From the NCBI RefSeq assembly GCF_001552675.1, contig NZ_BCRQ01000002.1:1-64000 (forward strand): 64,000 nucleotides of DNA. The letters run 5' to 3'. Of this stretch, positions 8,784 through 17,447 are shown piece by piece. This stretch comes from Alicyclobacillus sendaiensis NBRC 100866 (GTDB taxonomy: Bacteria; Bacillota; Bacilli; Alicyclobacillales; Alicyclobacillaceae). The notes beneath the pieces were generated by a model, which was given only the letters and a program-made list of their open reading frames with translations, ran no database searches and was not told the DNA's origin. The translations under genes were made by a program, and so were the position numbers. Every line of letters begins with the position of its first letter. The first letter of the stretch is position 1.

Positions 8784-10331
8784 TTGGAAGTCGCAGTCTG
8801 GCTGTTGATTGTGGTTTCGCTTGTCTGTCTAGGGATTGGTTTAGGTGCTGGGTACGTGGTCCGGCGCATGGTCGCCGAGGCCAAGATTGGCGCGGCAGAA
8901 GCGCGCGCATTGGAAATTATAGAGGCCGCGCAGCGGGACGTCGAGGCTCGGCGCAAGGAAGCGGTCCTCGAGGCCAAAGAAGAAGCTCACCGCATCCGGC
9001 AGGAGGCCGAGAAGGAGCTGCGCGAGCGACGCAACGAGATTCAACGGATGGAGCGCCGCATCCTCCAAAAAGAGGAGGCGCTCGATAAGAAGCTCGAAGT
9101 CCTGGAGCAGAAGTCGGAGGAGCTTCGCCGAGAAGAAATGGCCATCCAGGCGCTTAAGGACGAAGCCGAGGCGCTGCGCCAGGAACAGGTCCGGGAACTC
9201 GAGCGGATTTCCGGTCTGACGCGCGAGAGCGCGAGGCAGTTCATCCTGGAACAGGTTGAGCGCGAGGCGCGCCATGATGCGGCGGTGATGGTCAAACAAA
9301 TTGAGCAGGAGGCCAAACGAGAGGCGGATCGCCGGGCAAGGGAAATAGTTGCGAATGCCATCCAGCGGTGCGCGGCGGATCACGCCTCCGAAATCACCGT
9401 GACGGTGGTCAACCTGCCGAACGACGAGATGAAGGGACGCATCATCGGGCGAGAGGGTCGCAACATCCGAACGCTCGAGTCGCTCACGGGCGTCGATCTG
9501 ATCATCGACGACACTCCGGAGGCCGTCATCCTGTCCGGCTTTGATCCCATCCGCCGGGAGATCGCCAAAATTGCGCTTGAGCGACTGGTTGCGGATGGAC
9601 GCATTCACCCCGCGCGCATCGAAGAGATGGTGGAGCGGGCACGCCGGGAAATCGAGGATGTCATCCGCGAGCAGGGCGAGCAGGCTACGTTTGACGCGAA
9701 CGTCCACGGCCTGCATCCTGATCTCGTGAAACTTCTCGGCCGCCTCCGCTTCCGCACGAGTTACGGACAAAATGTGTTGAAACACTCCATCGAGGTCGCG
9801 CATCTCGCGGGGATGATGGCCTCTGAACTCGGGCTCGATGCGGCCCTTGCGCGGCGAGGCGGTTTGCTGCACGACATCGGAAAGGCGGTCACGCACGAGG
9901 TGGAGGGATCGCACGTGGAAATCGGCGTGGACCTTGCGCGCCGATACAAAGAGCATCCCGTCGTGATCAACTGCATCGCCGCCCACCACGGCGACGTGGA
10001 GTTCACTTCGCCCATCTCCGTCATTGTGGCGGCCGCCGATGCGATTTCCGCGGCTCGCCCGGGTGCGCGCCGCGAAACGCTGGAAGTGTATATGAAACGC
10101 CTTGAGAAACTCGAACACATTGCGGATTCGTTCGCGGGTGTCGAGAAGAGCTATGCCATTCAAGCGGGTCGGGAGATCCGCATCATCGTAAAACCCGAAT
10201 TGGTCGACGATGCTGAGTCTGCGCTGGTTGCGAAGGAGATATCGAAGAAGATCGAGAACGAACTCGACTATCCCGGCCAGATCAAGGTGACGGTAATTCG
10301 AGAAACTAGAGCCGTTGAATACGCAAAATAG
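8784..10331 (+). CDS. rny: Ribonuclease Y
   Basis: RNase Y is the membrane-anchored endoribonuclease that starts bulk mRNA decay in Bacilli. The 515-residue protein shows the expected order: N-terminal membrane helix (residues 3-25), a long charged coiled coil (about 30-195), a KH RNA-binding domain with [10 protein letters not shown] near 220, and an HD phosphohydrolase domain with LLHDIGKA near 360. TTG 8784 is preferred because AAGGAGG lies 7 bases upstream and it puts the membrane helix at the N-terminus; an ATG at 8733 would add 17 unusual residues. In B. subtilis ymdB follows; here that gene is missing and spoVS comes next. Confidence 0.95.
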   Translation: MEVAVWLLIVVSLVCLGIGLGAGYVVRRMVAEAKIGAAEARALEIIEAAQRDVEARRKEAVLEAKEEAHRIRQEAEKELRERRNEIQRMERRILQKEEALDKKLEVLEQKSEELRREEMAIQALKDEAEALRQEQVRELERISGLTRESARQFILEQVEREARHDAAVMVKQIEQEAKREADRRAREIVANAIQRCAADHASEITVTVVNLPNDEMKGRIIGREGRNIRTLESLTGVDLIIDDTPEAVILSGFDPIRREIAKIALERLVADGRIHPARIEEMVERARREIEDVIREQGEQATFDANVHGLHPDLVKLLGRLRFRTSYGQNVLKHSIEVAHLAGMMASELGLDAALARRGGLLHDIGKAVTHEVEGSHVEIGVDLARRYKEHPVVINCIAAHHGDVEFTSPISVIVAAADAISAARPGARRETLEVYMKRLEKLEHIADSFAGVEKSYAIQAGREIRIIVKPELVDDAESALVAKEISKKIENELDYPGQIKVTVIRETRAVEYAK

Positions 10332-10358
10332 GGCAGCCTGTGGGCTGGCCCTATTTTT
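10325..10358 (+). terminator. Rho-independent terminator after rny
   Basis: The stem AAAATAGGGC/GCCCTATTTT has an inner AGCC/GGCT extension, one bulged G and a TGTG loop, and runs into a T-rich tail. It overlaps the last codons and stop of rny. It isolates spoVS as its own transcription unit. Confidence 0.85.
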
Positions 10359-10491
10359 ATCCAGGTCGCGCGAGAGCCCTCGGAGCGCGGCGTTGAACGG
10401 CGTTCGCCCCCTTGTCCGTTGGCATAATGGCCTTTTTGGCGAATATCGTATAGTGTCCTACTGCCGACGGAACAGAGGAGGTCATCTCACT

Positions 10492-10752
10492 GTGGATGTG
10501 TTAAAAGTCTCCGCAAAATCGAATCCCAATTCGGTCGCCGGCGCCCTGGCGGGAGTCGTGCGAGAGCAAGGTTCGGCAGAAATTCAGGCGATTGGAGCGG
10601 GGGCGCTCAACCAGGCCGTGAAGGCTGTCGCGATCGCGCGAGGGTTTGTCGCGCCGAGCGGCATCGACCTGATCTGTGTGCCAGCGTTCACAGACATTAA
10701 AATTGATGGCGAGGACCGAACTGCCATTCGCCTGCTCGTGGAGCCTCGCTGA
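10492..10752 (+). CDS. spoVS: Stage V sporulation protein S
   Basis: The product has exactly 86 residues, the usual SpoVS length, and shows the family sequence from the start (MDVLKVSAKSNPNSVAGAL) through GAGALNQAVKA and IKIDGEDRTA. SpoVS is a small Alba-like nucleic-acid-binding protein needed for normal progress through spore cortex and coat stages. GTG 10492 is preceded by GAGGAGG about 10 bases upstream. The 5' region has a TATAGT at about 10450-10455 that could be a -10 element, without a clear -35. Regulation is not resolved from sequence. Confidence 0.95.
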   Translation: MDVLKVSAKSNPNSVAGALAGVVREQGSAEIQAIGAGALNQAVKAVAIARGFVAPSGIDLICVPAFTDIKIDGEDRTAIRLLVEPR

Positions 10753-10767
10753 GAAAGGATGAGATCG

Positions 10768-11724
10768 GTGGCGCGAATGCTTGTGGCCGACGCGCATGTC
10801 GATGTCTTGATGAAGTTGGCGGAGGGCCGCGTGGCTTTTCTGGAGGACTCGCCCGACCTGCGGGCGAACTACTATTCGCTGCGCGAGGGCGGTGTCGCCA
10901 CACAGGTGTTCGCGCTGTACGTCGATCCGTCCCTGGATTCCTACACCCAGTTGGCCGTGGTCCTGCGGCAGATCGACGCGTTCTACCAACAGATTGCCGT
11001 GCTGGCCGATGTGCGGGCGGTGCGTTCGAGAGAGGATTTGCGCGTCGCCCGCCAGCAGGGACAGATGGCGGCCATCCTGTCGCTTGAAGGTGGCGGCTGT
11101 CTCCGCGGCAGCGTCGAGATCCTGCGCATCCTGTATCGCCTCGGCGTTCGGGGCGTGGGCTTGACGTGGAACGACGCCAACGAACTGGCCGACGGCTGCG
11201 GAGAGTTGCGGGGAGCAGGACTCACCCGCGCCGGCCGCGACGTGCTGAGAGAAATGCAGCATTTGTCGATGTGGATCGATCTCGCCCATCTGCACGACGC
11301 TGGCGTGCGCGACGTGCTTCGGCTCACGGACGGGCCCGTGATGGCCTCTCACGCCAATGCTCGAGCCGTTCATCCGCACCGCAGGAACCTGACCGACGAC
11401 GTCATCCGCGAGATCATCCGCCGAGACGGTTGGATGGGTCTCACGTTTCAGCCGTCGTTCGTCGGGCGGGATCCCGTCAGCATCGACGACGTGTTTCGCC
11501 ACTTGGATCACGTCCTCGATCTCGGCGGGCATCGCCACGTCGGGTTTGGCTCAGATTTCGACGGCACGTCCGCGGACATTCCCGGCCTCGCTGCGAGCAG
11601 GGACTACCGCGCATTCGCGGAACGGCTCTGCGACCGATACGGCCAAGACCTCGCGCAGGCCTTCCTCTTTGGCAACTTCGAAGCCTTTCTCATGCGACAG
11701 TTGCCGTCCACGTCGCCGCTGTGA
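10768..11724 (+). CDS. Membrane dipeptidase (renal dipeptidase family, M19)
   Basis: This zinc dipeptidase family cleaves dipeptides, including D-amino-acid-containing ones, and some members act on beta-lactams. The 318-residue product has the metal-binding HVD near the N-terminus (ADAHVD), the bridging acidic residue in ILSLEGGG, the paired His region SHANARAVHPHRRN, and GFGSDFDG near the C-terminus. No signal peptide is evident, so it is probably cytoplasmic. GTG 10768 has AAAGGA 8 bases upstream; ATG 10759 overlaps that site and ATG 10777 is also possible. It lies 15 bases after spoVS, so co-transcription is likely, an arrangement also found in other Bacillales. Confidence 0.9.
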   Translation: MARMLVADAHVDVLMKLAEGRVAFLEDSPDLRANYYSLREGGVATQVFALYVDPSLDSYTQLAVVLRQIDAFYQQIAVLADVRAVRSREDLRVARQQGQMAAILSLEGGGCLRGSVEILRILYRLGVRGVGLTWNDANELADGCGELRGAGLTRAGRDVLREMQHLSMWIDLAHLHDAGVRDVLRLTDGPVMASHANARAVHPHRRNLTDDVIREIIRRDGWMGLTFQPSFVGRDPVSIDDVFRHLDHVLDLGGHRHVGFGSDFDGTSADIPGLAASRDYRAFAERLCDRYGQDLAQAFLFGNFEAFLMRQLPSTSPL

Positions 11725-11726
11725 CC

Positions 11727-11747
11727 GCCGCCTCCGCCGGAGGCGGC
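11727..11747 (+). terminator. Hairpin after the dipeptidase gene
   Basis: A perfect 9-base inverted repeat, GCCGCCTCC/GGAGGCGGC, with a GCC loop starts 3 bases after the dipeptidase stop. There is no T tract after it, so it may be a weak terminator or an RNA-stabilising hairpin. Confidence 0.4.
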
Positions 11748-11870
11748 CCGCGCTTGCCTTCGCCTCGTTCGACCCTCCTTCACGTCCTTCCTCCCCGTGA
11801 CCGGTTCGGTGGGCCATGGCCCAATTTTCCCCCGGCCCTTCCCCACGCGGCGCACCTCCGTTCGCCCATG

Positions 11871-11878
11871 CATACGAT
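11871..11878 (+). promoter_or_regulatory. Possible sporulation-sigma -10 element upstream of cotE
   Basis: CATACGAT resembles the -10 hexamer region of sigma-E and sigma-K promoters (CATA with a downstream T). It lies about 122 bases before cotE, in the 276-base gap that otherwise holds only the hairpin near 11727. No convincing -35 was found. B. subtilis cotE is read from sigma-E and sigma-K promoters, which makes the match plausible. Confidence 0.25.
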
Positions 11879-12000
11879 GTGCTGTGAGCGCGACTGGGCA
11901 GAAGCCGCCGGGCGACACGCCCGATGGGCTCCATGCCTCGCAAACGGTTCGATTCCTGCGAGCGCAGGTCCGCTCGATTCTGCACAGAGGAGGTAGCCGC

Positions 12001-12537
12001 ATGGTGCTGTCCAGCAAAGACCTCAGCTACCGGGAAATCATGGCGAATGCCGTGTGTGGCCGCGGCAACAAGTACACGCAGACCACGTATACGGTTCGCC
12101 CGGCCCATCGCCCGAGCACGATCGGAGGCTGCTGGGTGATGAACCACGTGTACGAGGCGGAGCTGGTAGGCGACTACGTCGAGGTCCGGGGCCGATTTGA
12201 CATCAATGTATGGTACTCGTACAACGGCAACACGGACACGGCGATCGCCAAGGAGACCGTCACGTACACGGAACAAATTGCCCTGCGGGACATCGACGAC
12301 GCCTGTGTGCGCGACAGCCGGGAGGTGCGCGTGCACGTGATCCAGAGCCCGAATTGCCTCGACGCAACGCTGACAGGCAACGGCTCCGAGGTCTTGGTGC
12401 GCGTCGAAAAGGAACTCGGGGTGGAGGTCATCGGTCAGACCAAGTTGTGCGTCGTTACGGTCGATCTCGCGGACAAGAAGGACATCGACTTCTTCGAGGA
12501 GGAGAGCCAGGTCGAGGAAGTCGAGATCGAAGACTGA
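12001..12537 (+). CDS. cotE: Outer spore coat morphogenetic protein CotE
   Basis: CotE builds the layer on which the outer spore coat assembles. The 178-residue length matches B. subtilis CotE (181). Recognisable segments include the N-terminal REIMANAVCGRG oligomerisation region, HRPSTIGGCWVMNH, and DINVWYSYNGNTDT. The C-terminus is strongly acidic (FFEEESQVEEVEIED), as in the family. AGAGGAGG precedes ATG 12001 by 7 bases. In Bacillus cotE lies between ymcA and mutS; here it has moved ahead of miaB and leads a set of ATP-grasp and amidoligase genes. Confidence 0.96.
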   Translation: MVLSSKDLSYREIMANAVCGRGNKYTQTTYTVRPAHRPSTIGGCWVMNHVYEAELVGDYVEVRGRFDINVWYSYNGNTDTAIAKETVTYTEQIALRDIDDACVRDSREVRVHVIQSPNCLDATLTGNGSEVLVRVEKELGVEVIGQTKLCVVTVDLADKKDIDFFEEESQVEEVEIED

Positions 12538-12553
12538 AGCCCAAGGCGCGTCG

Positions 12554-12573
12554 GAGGGGGCAGTCGCCCCCTC
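12554..12573 (+). terminator. Hairpin between cotE and the first ATP-grasp gene
   Basis: A perfect 8-base stem GAGGGGGC/GCCCCCTC with an AGTC loop lies 16 bases after the cotE stop. The tail CGCTTTGTG is only partly T-rich. It could terminate or attenuate, setting a higher dose of CotE than of the downstream enzymes. Confidence 0.45.
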
Positions 12574-12599
12574 GCTTTGTGCCCGGAGGAGGTGGCCGC

Positions 12600-13688
12600 A
12601 TGGGAGATGATGTCGGGCGCACGCACCTCGCCGTGTACGTGGACGGACCGTATCCCGGGCCACGGAAGTTCGGCGAACAGACGCGGCTGTTTGAAGACCT
12701 CTCCCTGCTCGGGCGCGACACGGGCGTCGATGTGCAGGTGCTGACGCCGGGTGATCTGTCGACAGGGCGCGCGCACGTGTTCACGGGCACCGCGTGGGAG
12801 ACGGCGCCGCGGGCCGCGATGGACGTGGTGTTGCGCCGCTCCGGCGTCTTCCACCGCCACCCCGCGGTCGCCGCCCGGGAACTCGTCGCGCTCCGCTGCC
12901 AAGGCCTTCTACATACACTCCCTCGACAAAGCGGGCATAAATGGAAGCTGTATGCCTGGCTGCGCGGCGATGCGCGGTTGCGCCCCCACCTTCCGCGCAC
13001 GTGGCTGTGCGCTCGCATCGAGGATCTGATGGCGCTTCTCGCGAGCCAGGACGATCTGTACGTCAAGCCGCTCAACGGGACGCAAGGCCACGGCATTTAT
13101 CGCGTTCGGCGCCGAGCAGGGAAGATTGAGCTTTTGCCCGCGGCTGGCGGAGGATTGATCTCGGTGGCGACGCCATCGGAGCTTCAGCGCGCCTGGCCCG
13201 CCGATGCCTGGGTGCCCGCCGTGGCTCAGACCACCATCTCGCTTGCCCGCGTGGGAAACAGGCCGTTTGATTTGCGCTGGCTCGTCTGCGACGGCGACTG
13301 CCCGCAGATCATCGCCCGGGTCGCGCGGCTTGCCAAGCCCCGCGCGGTGACCACCAACATTCACACGGGCAGCGAGCCGCGCGCCGCCGAGATGGCCCTC
13401 GTGGAGGCGTTTGGCGCGCAAACGGCGGGCGATCTCGTCAATCAGCTGGACGATATTGCCGTAGCCGTGGCACAGCTCGCGCGGGACAAGTTTGGGCCGT
13501 ACGCCGAATTGGGCCTGGATCTCGCCGTGAGCGACGACGGCCGAACCTATTTCATCGAGCTCAACCCCACGCCCGGCCGGCGGATGTTGCGCCGGTTGGA
13601 CCCAAAGGTGCATCGTCTGTCACTCCAAGCGCTGCTGGAATATGCTATCCAAGTTCGACAGCGGCGCGGGGGATACGCGCGGGGGTGA
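12600..13688 (+). CDS. YheC/YheD-family ATP-grasp protein, spore-coat-associated (first copy)
   Basis: The 362-residue product belongs to the YheC/YheD endospore coat-associated ATP-grasp family. It shows the ATP-binding strand and glycine loop YVKPLNGTQGHGIYRV near residue 160, the FDLRWLVCDGD strand near 225, and the metal-binding end of the fold, YFIELNPTPGRRML, near 315. ATP-grasp enzymes join a carboxylate to an amine or thiol through an acyl phosphate; the substrate of this branch is unknown. GGAGGAGG lies 7 bases before ATG 12600. Its stop overlaps the GTG of the next ATP-grasp gene. In B. subtilis, YheC and YheD are spore-coat proteins. Confidence 0.85.
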   Translation: MGDDVGRTHLAVYVDGPYPGPRKFGEQTRLFEDLSLLGRDTGVDVQVLTPGDLSTGRAHVFTGTAWETAPRAAMDVVLRRSGVFHRHPAVAARELVALRCQGLLHTLPRQSGHKWKLYAWLRGDARLRPHLPRTWLCARIEDLMALLASQDDLYVKPLNGTQGHGIYRVRRRAGKIELLPAAGGGLISVATPSELQRAWPADAWVPAVAQTTISLARVGNRPFDLRWLVCDGDCPQIIARVARLAKPRAVTTNIHTGSEPRAAEMALVEAFGAQTAGDLVNQLDDIAVAVAQLARDKFGPYAELGLDLAVSDDGRTYFIELNPTPGRRMLRRLDPKVHRLSLQALLEYAIQVRQRRGGYARG

Positions 13689-14806
13689 GGAAGATGGTTC
13701 AGCGGCCGCTCATCGGCATTCTCGACTCCCCGCGATGGGACGAACGCCATCAGACCCTCAGGGAGACCGATCAAATGGCGGGCATCCGGCGCATGGTCGA
13801 GATCGCACAGTCGCTCGGTGCCGAGGCGTTCGTGTTTGGTCTGCAGGACGTCGACCTCAAGTCCAAGCAGATCCGCGGGTTTTCGCGCCTGGACGACCGA
13901 TGGGTCGCGCGCGTCTATCCATTTCCGGACGTGATTTACGATCAACTCGTCTCTCGCAAGGTCGAGCGAAACCAGGCGTATCGGTCGATCCGGCAGGCGC
14001 TTTCGGCCGCGTACGGCGAGAGGTTCTTCAACGATGGCTTCTTCGACAAGTGGCAGATCTACGAGTGGCTGCGCCGTTCGCCGGTGCGACCGCACGTCCC
14101 AGAGACCATTCGCCACAGGTCGTTGGCCCAAGCCACGGCCTTCGTCGCTCGCCATCCCGTCACCTTTCTGAAGCCCCTTCACGGGAGCCTCGGCCTGGGC
14201 ATTGTGCGCTTTGCCCTCGATAAGGACGGGTCCGTGTCGTACGAGTGGAAACGATCGCGCGACGGGGTCGTCCACGGCACCGCCGCCTCACCCGCCGAGG
14301 CCGTGCAGTTGTTCCGCACGCAATTGCGAAGGCGGCCGTATATTTGGCAGCAGGGTATCGATCTCGTCGCGTTGGACGGTCGGCCCGTCGATGTCCGCAT
14401 CCTGCTCCAGCGCGACGGGACCGGCGCTTGGAAGCGCACGAAGATGTTTGCTCGGGTCGCGAGGTCCGGCGACTTCACGTCCAATCTCGCGGCGGGCGGC
14501 GGCGCCATGCCTGTCGACCGGGCGATTCTCGGCGCCTTTCCCGAGGGCGCGAAGAAGCGCGTGCGCGCGTCCATCCGCAGGCTTGCGGAGGCCGTGGCGG
14601 AAGCGGTGGAAACGGGCGCGGGCCGCACCTTCGGAGAACTCGGCATCGATCTCGGCGTCGACCGACGCGGTTTCGTGTGGGTCATTGAGGTGAATTCCAA
14701 GCCGCGCAAAGCACCTGCGTCGGCGAGCGGACGCGACGACCTGGTCGAACTCTCGTTCAGGCGGCCGATGGAATACGCGCTGTTCCTCGCGCGACGATCG
14801 TCGTGA
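13685..14806 (+). CDS. YheC/YheD-family ATP-grasp protein (second copy)
   Basis: This 373-residue protein has all ATP-grasp landmarks: TFLKPLHGSLGLGIVRF around residue 160, VDVRILLQRDG near 236, and GIDLGVDRRGFVWVIEVNSKPR near 320, so it should bind ATP and magnesium. The N-terminal 100 residues (PLIGILDSPRWDERH ... ARVYPFPDVIYDQL) are the usual YheC/D pre-domain. GTG 13685 overlaps the previous stop (GTGA); ATG 13694 is an alternative. Tight overlap with the neighbours implies coordinated synthesis with the amidoligase gene downstream. Confidence 0.85.
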   Translation: MRKMVQRPLIGILDSPRWDERHQTLRETDQMAGIRRMVEIAQSLGAEAFVFGLQDVDLKSKQIRGFSRLDDRWVARVYPFPDVIYDQLVSRKVERNQAYRSIRQALSAAYGERFFNDGFFDKWQIYEWLRRSPVRPHVPETIRHRSLAQATAFVARHPVTFLKPLHGSLGLGIVRFALDKDGSVSYEWKRSRDGVVHGTAASPAEAVQLFRTQLRRRPYIWQQGIDLVALDGRPVDVRILLQRDGTGAWKRTKMFARVARSGDFTSNLAAGGGAMPVDRAILGAFPEGAKKRVRASIRRLAEAVAEAVETGAGRTFGELGIDLGVDRRGFVWVIEVNSKPRKAPASASGRDDLVELSFRRPMEYALFLARRSS

Positions 14807-14834
14807 GCCCGCGCCGAACCAGGGGGGAGAGCAG

Positions 14835-16295
14835 ATGGCGTACTACCTTTTATTTAAAAACCAGCCCTCGGCAAGACGGCTCATGGCAAGCGTGCCTCGC
14901 CTCTCCAGGTACACAGCGAGCAATCGAATGACGGATCGCGACGTCTTGGTTCGATGGGGAATGGTGAACGAGAGCGATCCGGCCCGTGGGACGGTGCTCA
15001 ATGCAAGCGAAGCGCAGCGGCGGATCGCGTCGCGCGCGCAGATGGCGAAATTTCTGCGGCGAGTGGGCGTGCGCGTGGCGCCGCGCGTCAATCGCGACGG
15101 GCTTCCTACGACGTTCAGCCGCCAGTACCGCATTCCGATATTCGACTTCGTGCCGATCGGCTGTTTTCGCTCCGACTCGGCCGTCGACTGGACTTCCTCC
15201 CGCATTTCGCGGATCCACGATTCGTTCGAGGAGGTGCCGTTTGATAGCGACGGGCAAACCCGCCGCGCCACGTACCTCGCGACGCGAACCCTGCACGCGC
15301 TGGGACTCGACTTCGGCCTTGTCTCCATCGGGGTGTCCGAACGAGGATTCCTGCAGGTCCTGGACGTCAGCGCCGCGCCCATCTTGGAGGGGCGCCTGCT
15401 GGAGCTGTACCGGGAGGCCGTTCAGCGCTTCGTCGAGCGGGAGGAGGCGTGGCAACGCAAGGGTCCTCCCGACGTCACGCTTGGCGCCGACGTCGAGATC
15501 ATGTTGCGAAACGCCCAGGGAAAGATGGTGCTCGCGAGCAAGTACTTTCCTCGCAAAGGGCGCATCGGCTGCGACGATCGCAGTGTCCAATTCGACGGCC
15601 GGCGGCTGCCCTTGATGGAACTTCGGCCGGCGCCGGACGCCTCGCCCGACGGCCTCGTCGGCCATTTGCGCGCACTGATGGAGGAGGCGAGCGAGACCAT
15701 CAACCGGCCCGGCGTCGAGTGGAGGGCCGGGAGCGCGCCGTTTCGGCCGTACTGCACGGGAGGCCACATTCACATCTCCGGGGTGCCGCTTTGCGCGCGG
15801 CTGGTCAGGGCGCTCGATCACTACGTCGGTTTGCCGCTCATGGCCGTCGAGGATCCCGTGCGCGCCAAGTGGCGTCGGCCCAAGTACGGATTCTTAGGCG
15901 ACGTGCGCCAGAAGTCGCACGGCGGATTCGAGTACCGGACGCCCGCGAGCTTCGTGTGCAGCCAGGCGGCCACGCGCGCCGCGTTTCACCTGGCACATCT
16001 CGTCGCTCGCCACTATCGCGATCTCCCGCTGTACGACATCTACTCGCCGCAACTTCAGTTCGCGTTTTACCAAGCGGACCGCGAGACGCTGCAGCCCATC
16101 CTGCTGCGGAACATCGACGCCATCCGCGCGCATCCCGAGTATGCGCACCATCGAGATGCCATCGAGCCTTTGTTTGCGATGATCGAACGCGGGGAGACCT
16201 GGGACGAAACAGTGGACGTTCGTCAGGAGTGGGGCGTGCCCCTGCGGCGCGCGCAGGGGCCAAGGCGGGCGAAGGTCCTCGCCGCTCGCAGCTAG
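14835..16295 (+). CDS. Degenerate ATP-grasp-like region fused to a COOH-NH2 ligase (GCS-like amidoligase)
   Basis: The 486-residue product has two parts. Residues 1-205 look like a decayed YheC/D ATP-grasp: LGLDFGLVSIGVSERGFLQVLDVSAAP lines up with the final strand of the neighbours, but the metal-binding Glu and Asn are replaced. Residues 215-430 match the phage phiEco32-like COOH-NH2 ligase type 2 group of the glutamylcysteine-synthetase superfamily: LGADVEIML around 220, GGHIHIS around 309-315, and the Arg-rich RRPKYGFLGDVRQKSHGGFEYRTPASF region. That group was described from genome context as linked to CotE and YheC/D genes and proposed to act in coat or wall modification. Substrate is unknown. 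The start ATG follows a GGGGGGAG site. Confidence 0.8.
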   Translation: MAYYLLFKNQPSARRLMASVPRLSRYTASNRMTDRDVLVRWGMVNESDPARGTVLNASEAQRRIASRAQMAKFLRRVGVRVAPRVNRDGLPTTFSRQYRIPIFDFVPIGCFRSDSAVDWTSSRISRIHDSFEEVPFDSDGQTRRATYLATRTLHALGLDFGLVSIGVSERGFLQVLDVSAAPILEGRLLELYREAVQRFVEREEAWQRKGPPDVTLGADVEIMLRNAQGKMVLASKYFPRKGRIGCDDRSVQFDGRRLPLMELRPAPDASPDGLVGHLRALMEEASETINRPGVEWRAGSAPFRPYCTGGHIHISGVPLCARLVRALDHYVGLPLMAVEDPVRAKWRRPKYGFLGDVRQKSHGGFEYRTPASFVCSQAATRAAFHLAHLVARHYRDLPLYDIYSPQLQFAFYQADRETLQPILLRNIDAIRAHPEYAHHRDAIEPLFAMIERGETWDETVDVRQEWGVPLRRAQGPRRAKVLAARS

Positions 16296-16325
16296 TAAAC
16301 GGCACGGTCGCGCGAGGTGTGGACG

Positions 16326-17447
16326 ATGAATGAACCCTTTCACGGAAGTGTCCCGGACGAACGGGCGGAAGACATCGTGTGGAAACACGACGGGCCTGCG
16401 TTCGCGATTCTCACCGCCGAACACCCCTCCGGCTTCGCGGGCTCCAGGCGGTATTTTCGGGATATCATCGCCGCTGGGCAAAAGCGAGGATGCCTCGTCT
16501 ACATCGTGACGCCGCCATCCGTATCGGAGGGCGTTTGGTGGCAGGGGTATGTGCGGTTGGGCTACCGCAATTGGAGGCGGATGTGGCTGCCTCGCCCGCT
16601 CGCGGTTTACAACCGCATCCCGAACAGGGCGCTTGAGGCGAGCGCTGCCGTTCAACGCGCACGGGCGACGCTCCAAGCCATGGGGATCCCGTTCTTCAAC
16701 CACCGCTACTTTAACAAGGCGAAGATCTACGAGGCCATTCGGAGCGCGGGGCTCGGCCATCATCTGCCGGAGACGCAGGTCTTCGAGGGTACGGGATCGG
16801 TCGTGGATCTGCTGAGCCGTCATGAGGCGGTCTATCTCAAGCCGGTGGGCGGCAGCATCGGCCGGGGCATCGTGCGGGTCGAGCGCCGGGGCACGTCGTT
16901 CGACGTTTGGACGCAGCGCAGCACGCGGGCAGAGCATTGGGCGATTCACGACCTGCGGGAGTTGGACGAAGCGCTGCGCCGGGCGCGCCTCCCCGGCGTC
17001 TACGTGGCGCAAGCGGCCGTACCCGTCATTCGGTTCGAGGGACGGCCGTGCGACGCGCGCGTGCTCCTGCAGCGCCCAGGGGCGCACTGGAAGGTGGTGG
17101 GATACGGGATTCGCGTCAGCGGCGCTGAAAGCATCACGAGCCACGTTCCGAACGGAGGACGGATTGCGGACCGGTGGGTGGTCCTGCGTCACGCGTTCGG
17201 TTCCCGCAGCGAGGAGGTGGACGCTCGGCTCATCTCGTTCGCCCAGTCCGCGGCGGCTGCGATTGAACGGTCGATGCCCGGGCACGTGCGAGAGATGTCC
17301 ATCGACGTCGGACTCGACGAGGCCGGACATCCCTGGTTCTTTGAGGCGAACGCGAAGCCCATGCGGTTTGACGAGCCGGACATCGCGCGGCGCGCGAGCG
17401 CAGGCGTGATCGAGATCTTGCGCGATCTCGCCAACGTCTCTCGCTAG
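16326..17447 (+). CDS. YheC/YheD-family ATP-grasp protein (third copy)
   Basis: The 373-residue product again has an intact ATP-grasp pattern: VYLKPVGGSIGRGIVRV near residue 170, CDARVLLQRPG near 240, and MSIDVGLDEAGHPWFFEANAKPMR near 330. The last motif reads EAN instead of the EVN or ELN of its siblings, a small change at a metal-binding position. ATG 16326 has GAGGTG 6 bases upstream; GTG 16317 is possible. It begins 30 bases after the amidoligase and ends the island. Its stop codon shares the bases CTAG with the stop of the opposing small gene. Confidence 0.83.
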   Translation: MNEPFHGSVPDERAEDIVWKHDGPAFAILTAEHPSGFAGSRRYFRDIIAAGQKRGCLVYIVTPPSVSEGVWWQGYVRLGYRNWRRMWLPRPLAVYNRIPNRALEASAAVQRARATLQAMGIPFFNHRYFNKAKIYEAIRSAGLGHHLPETQVFEGTGSVVDLLSRHEAVYLKPVGGSIGRGIVRVERRGTSFDVWTQRSTRAEHWAIHDLRELDEALRRARLPGVYVAQAAVPVIRFEGRPCDARVLLQRPGAHWKVVGYGIRVSGAESITSHVPNGGRIADRWVVLRHAFGSRSEEVDARLISFAQSAAAAIERSMPGHVREMSIDVGLDEAGHPWFFEANAKPMRFDEPDIARRASAGVIEILRDLANVSR

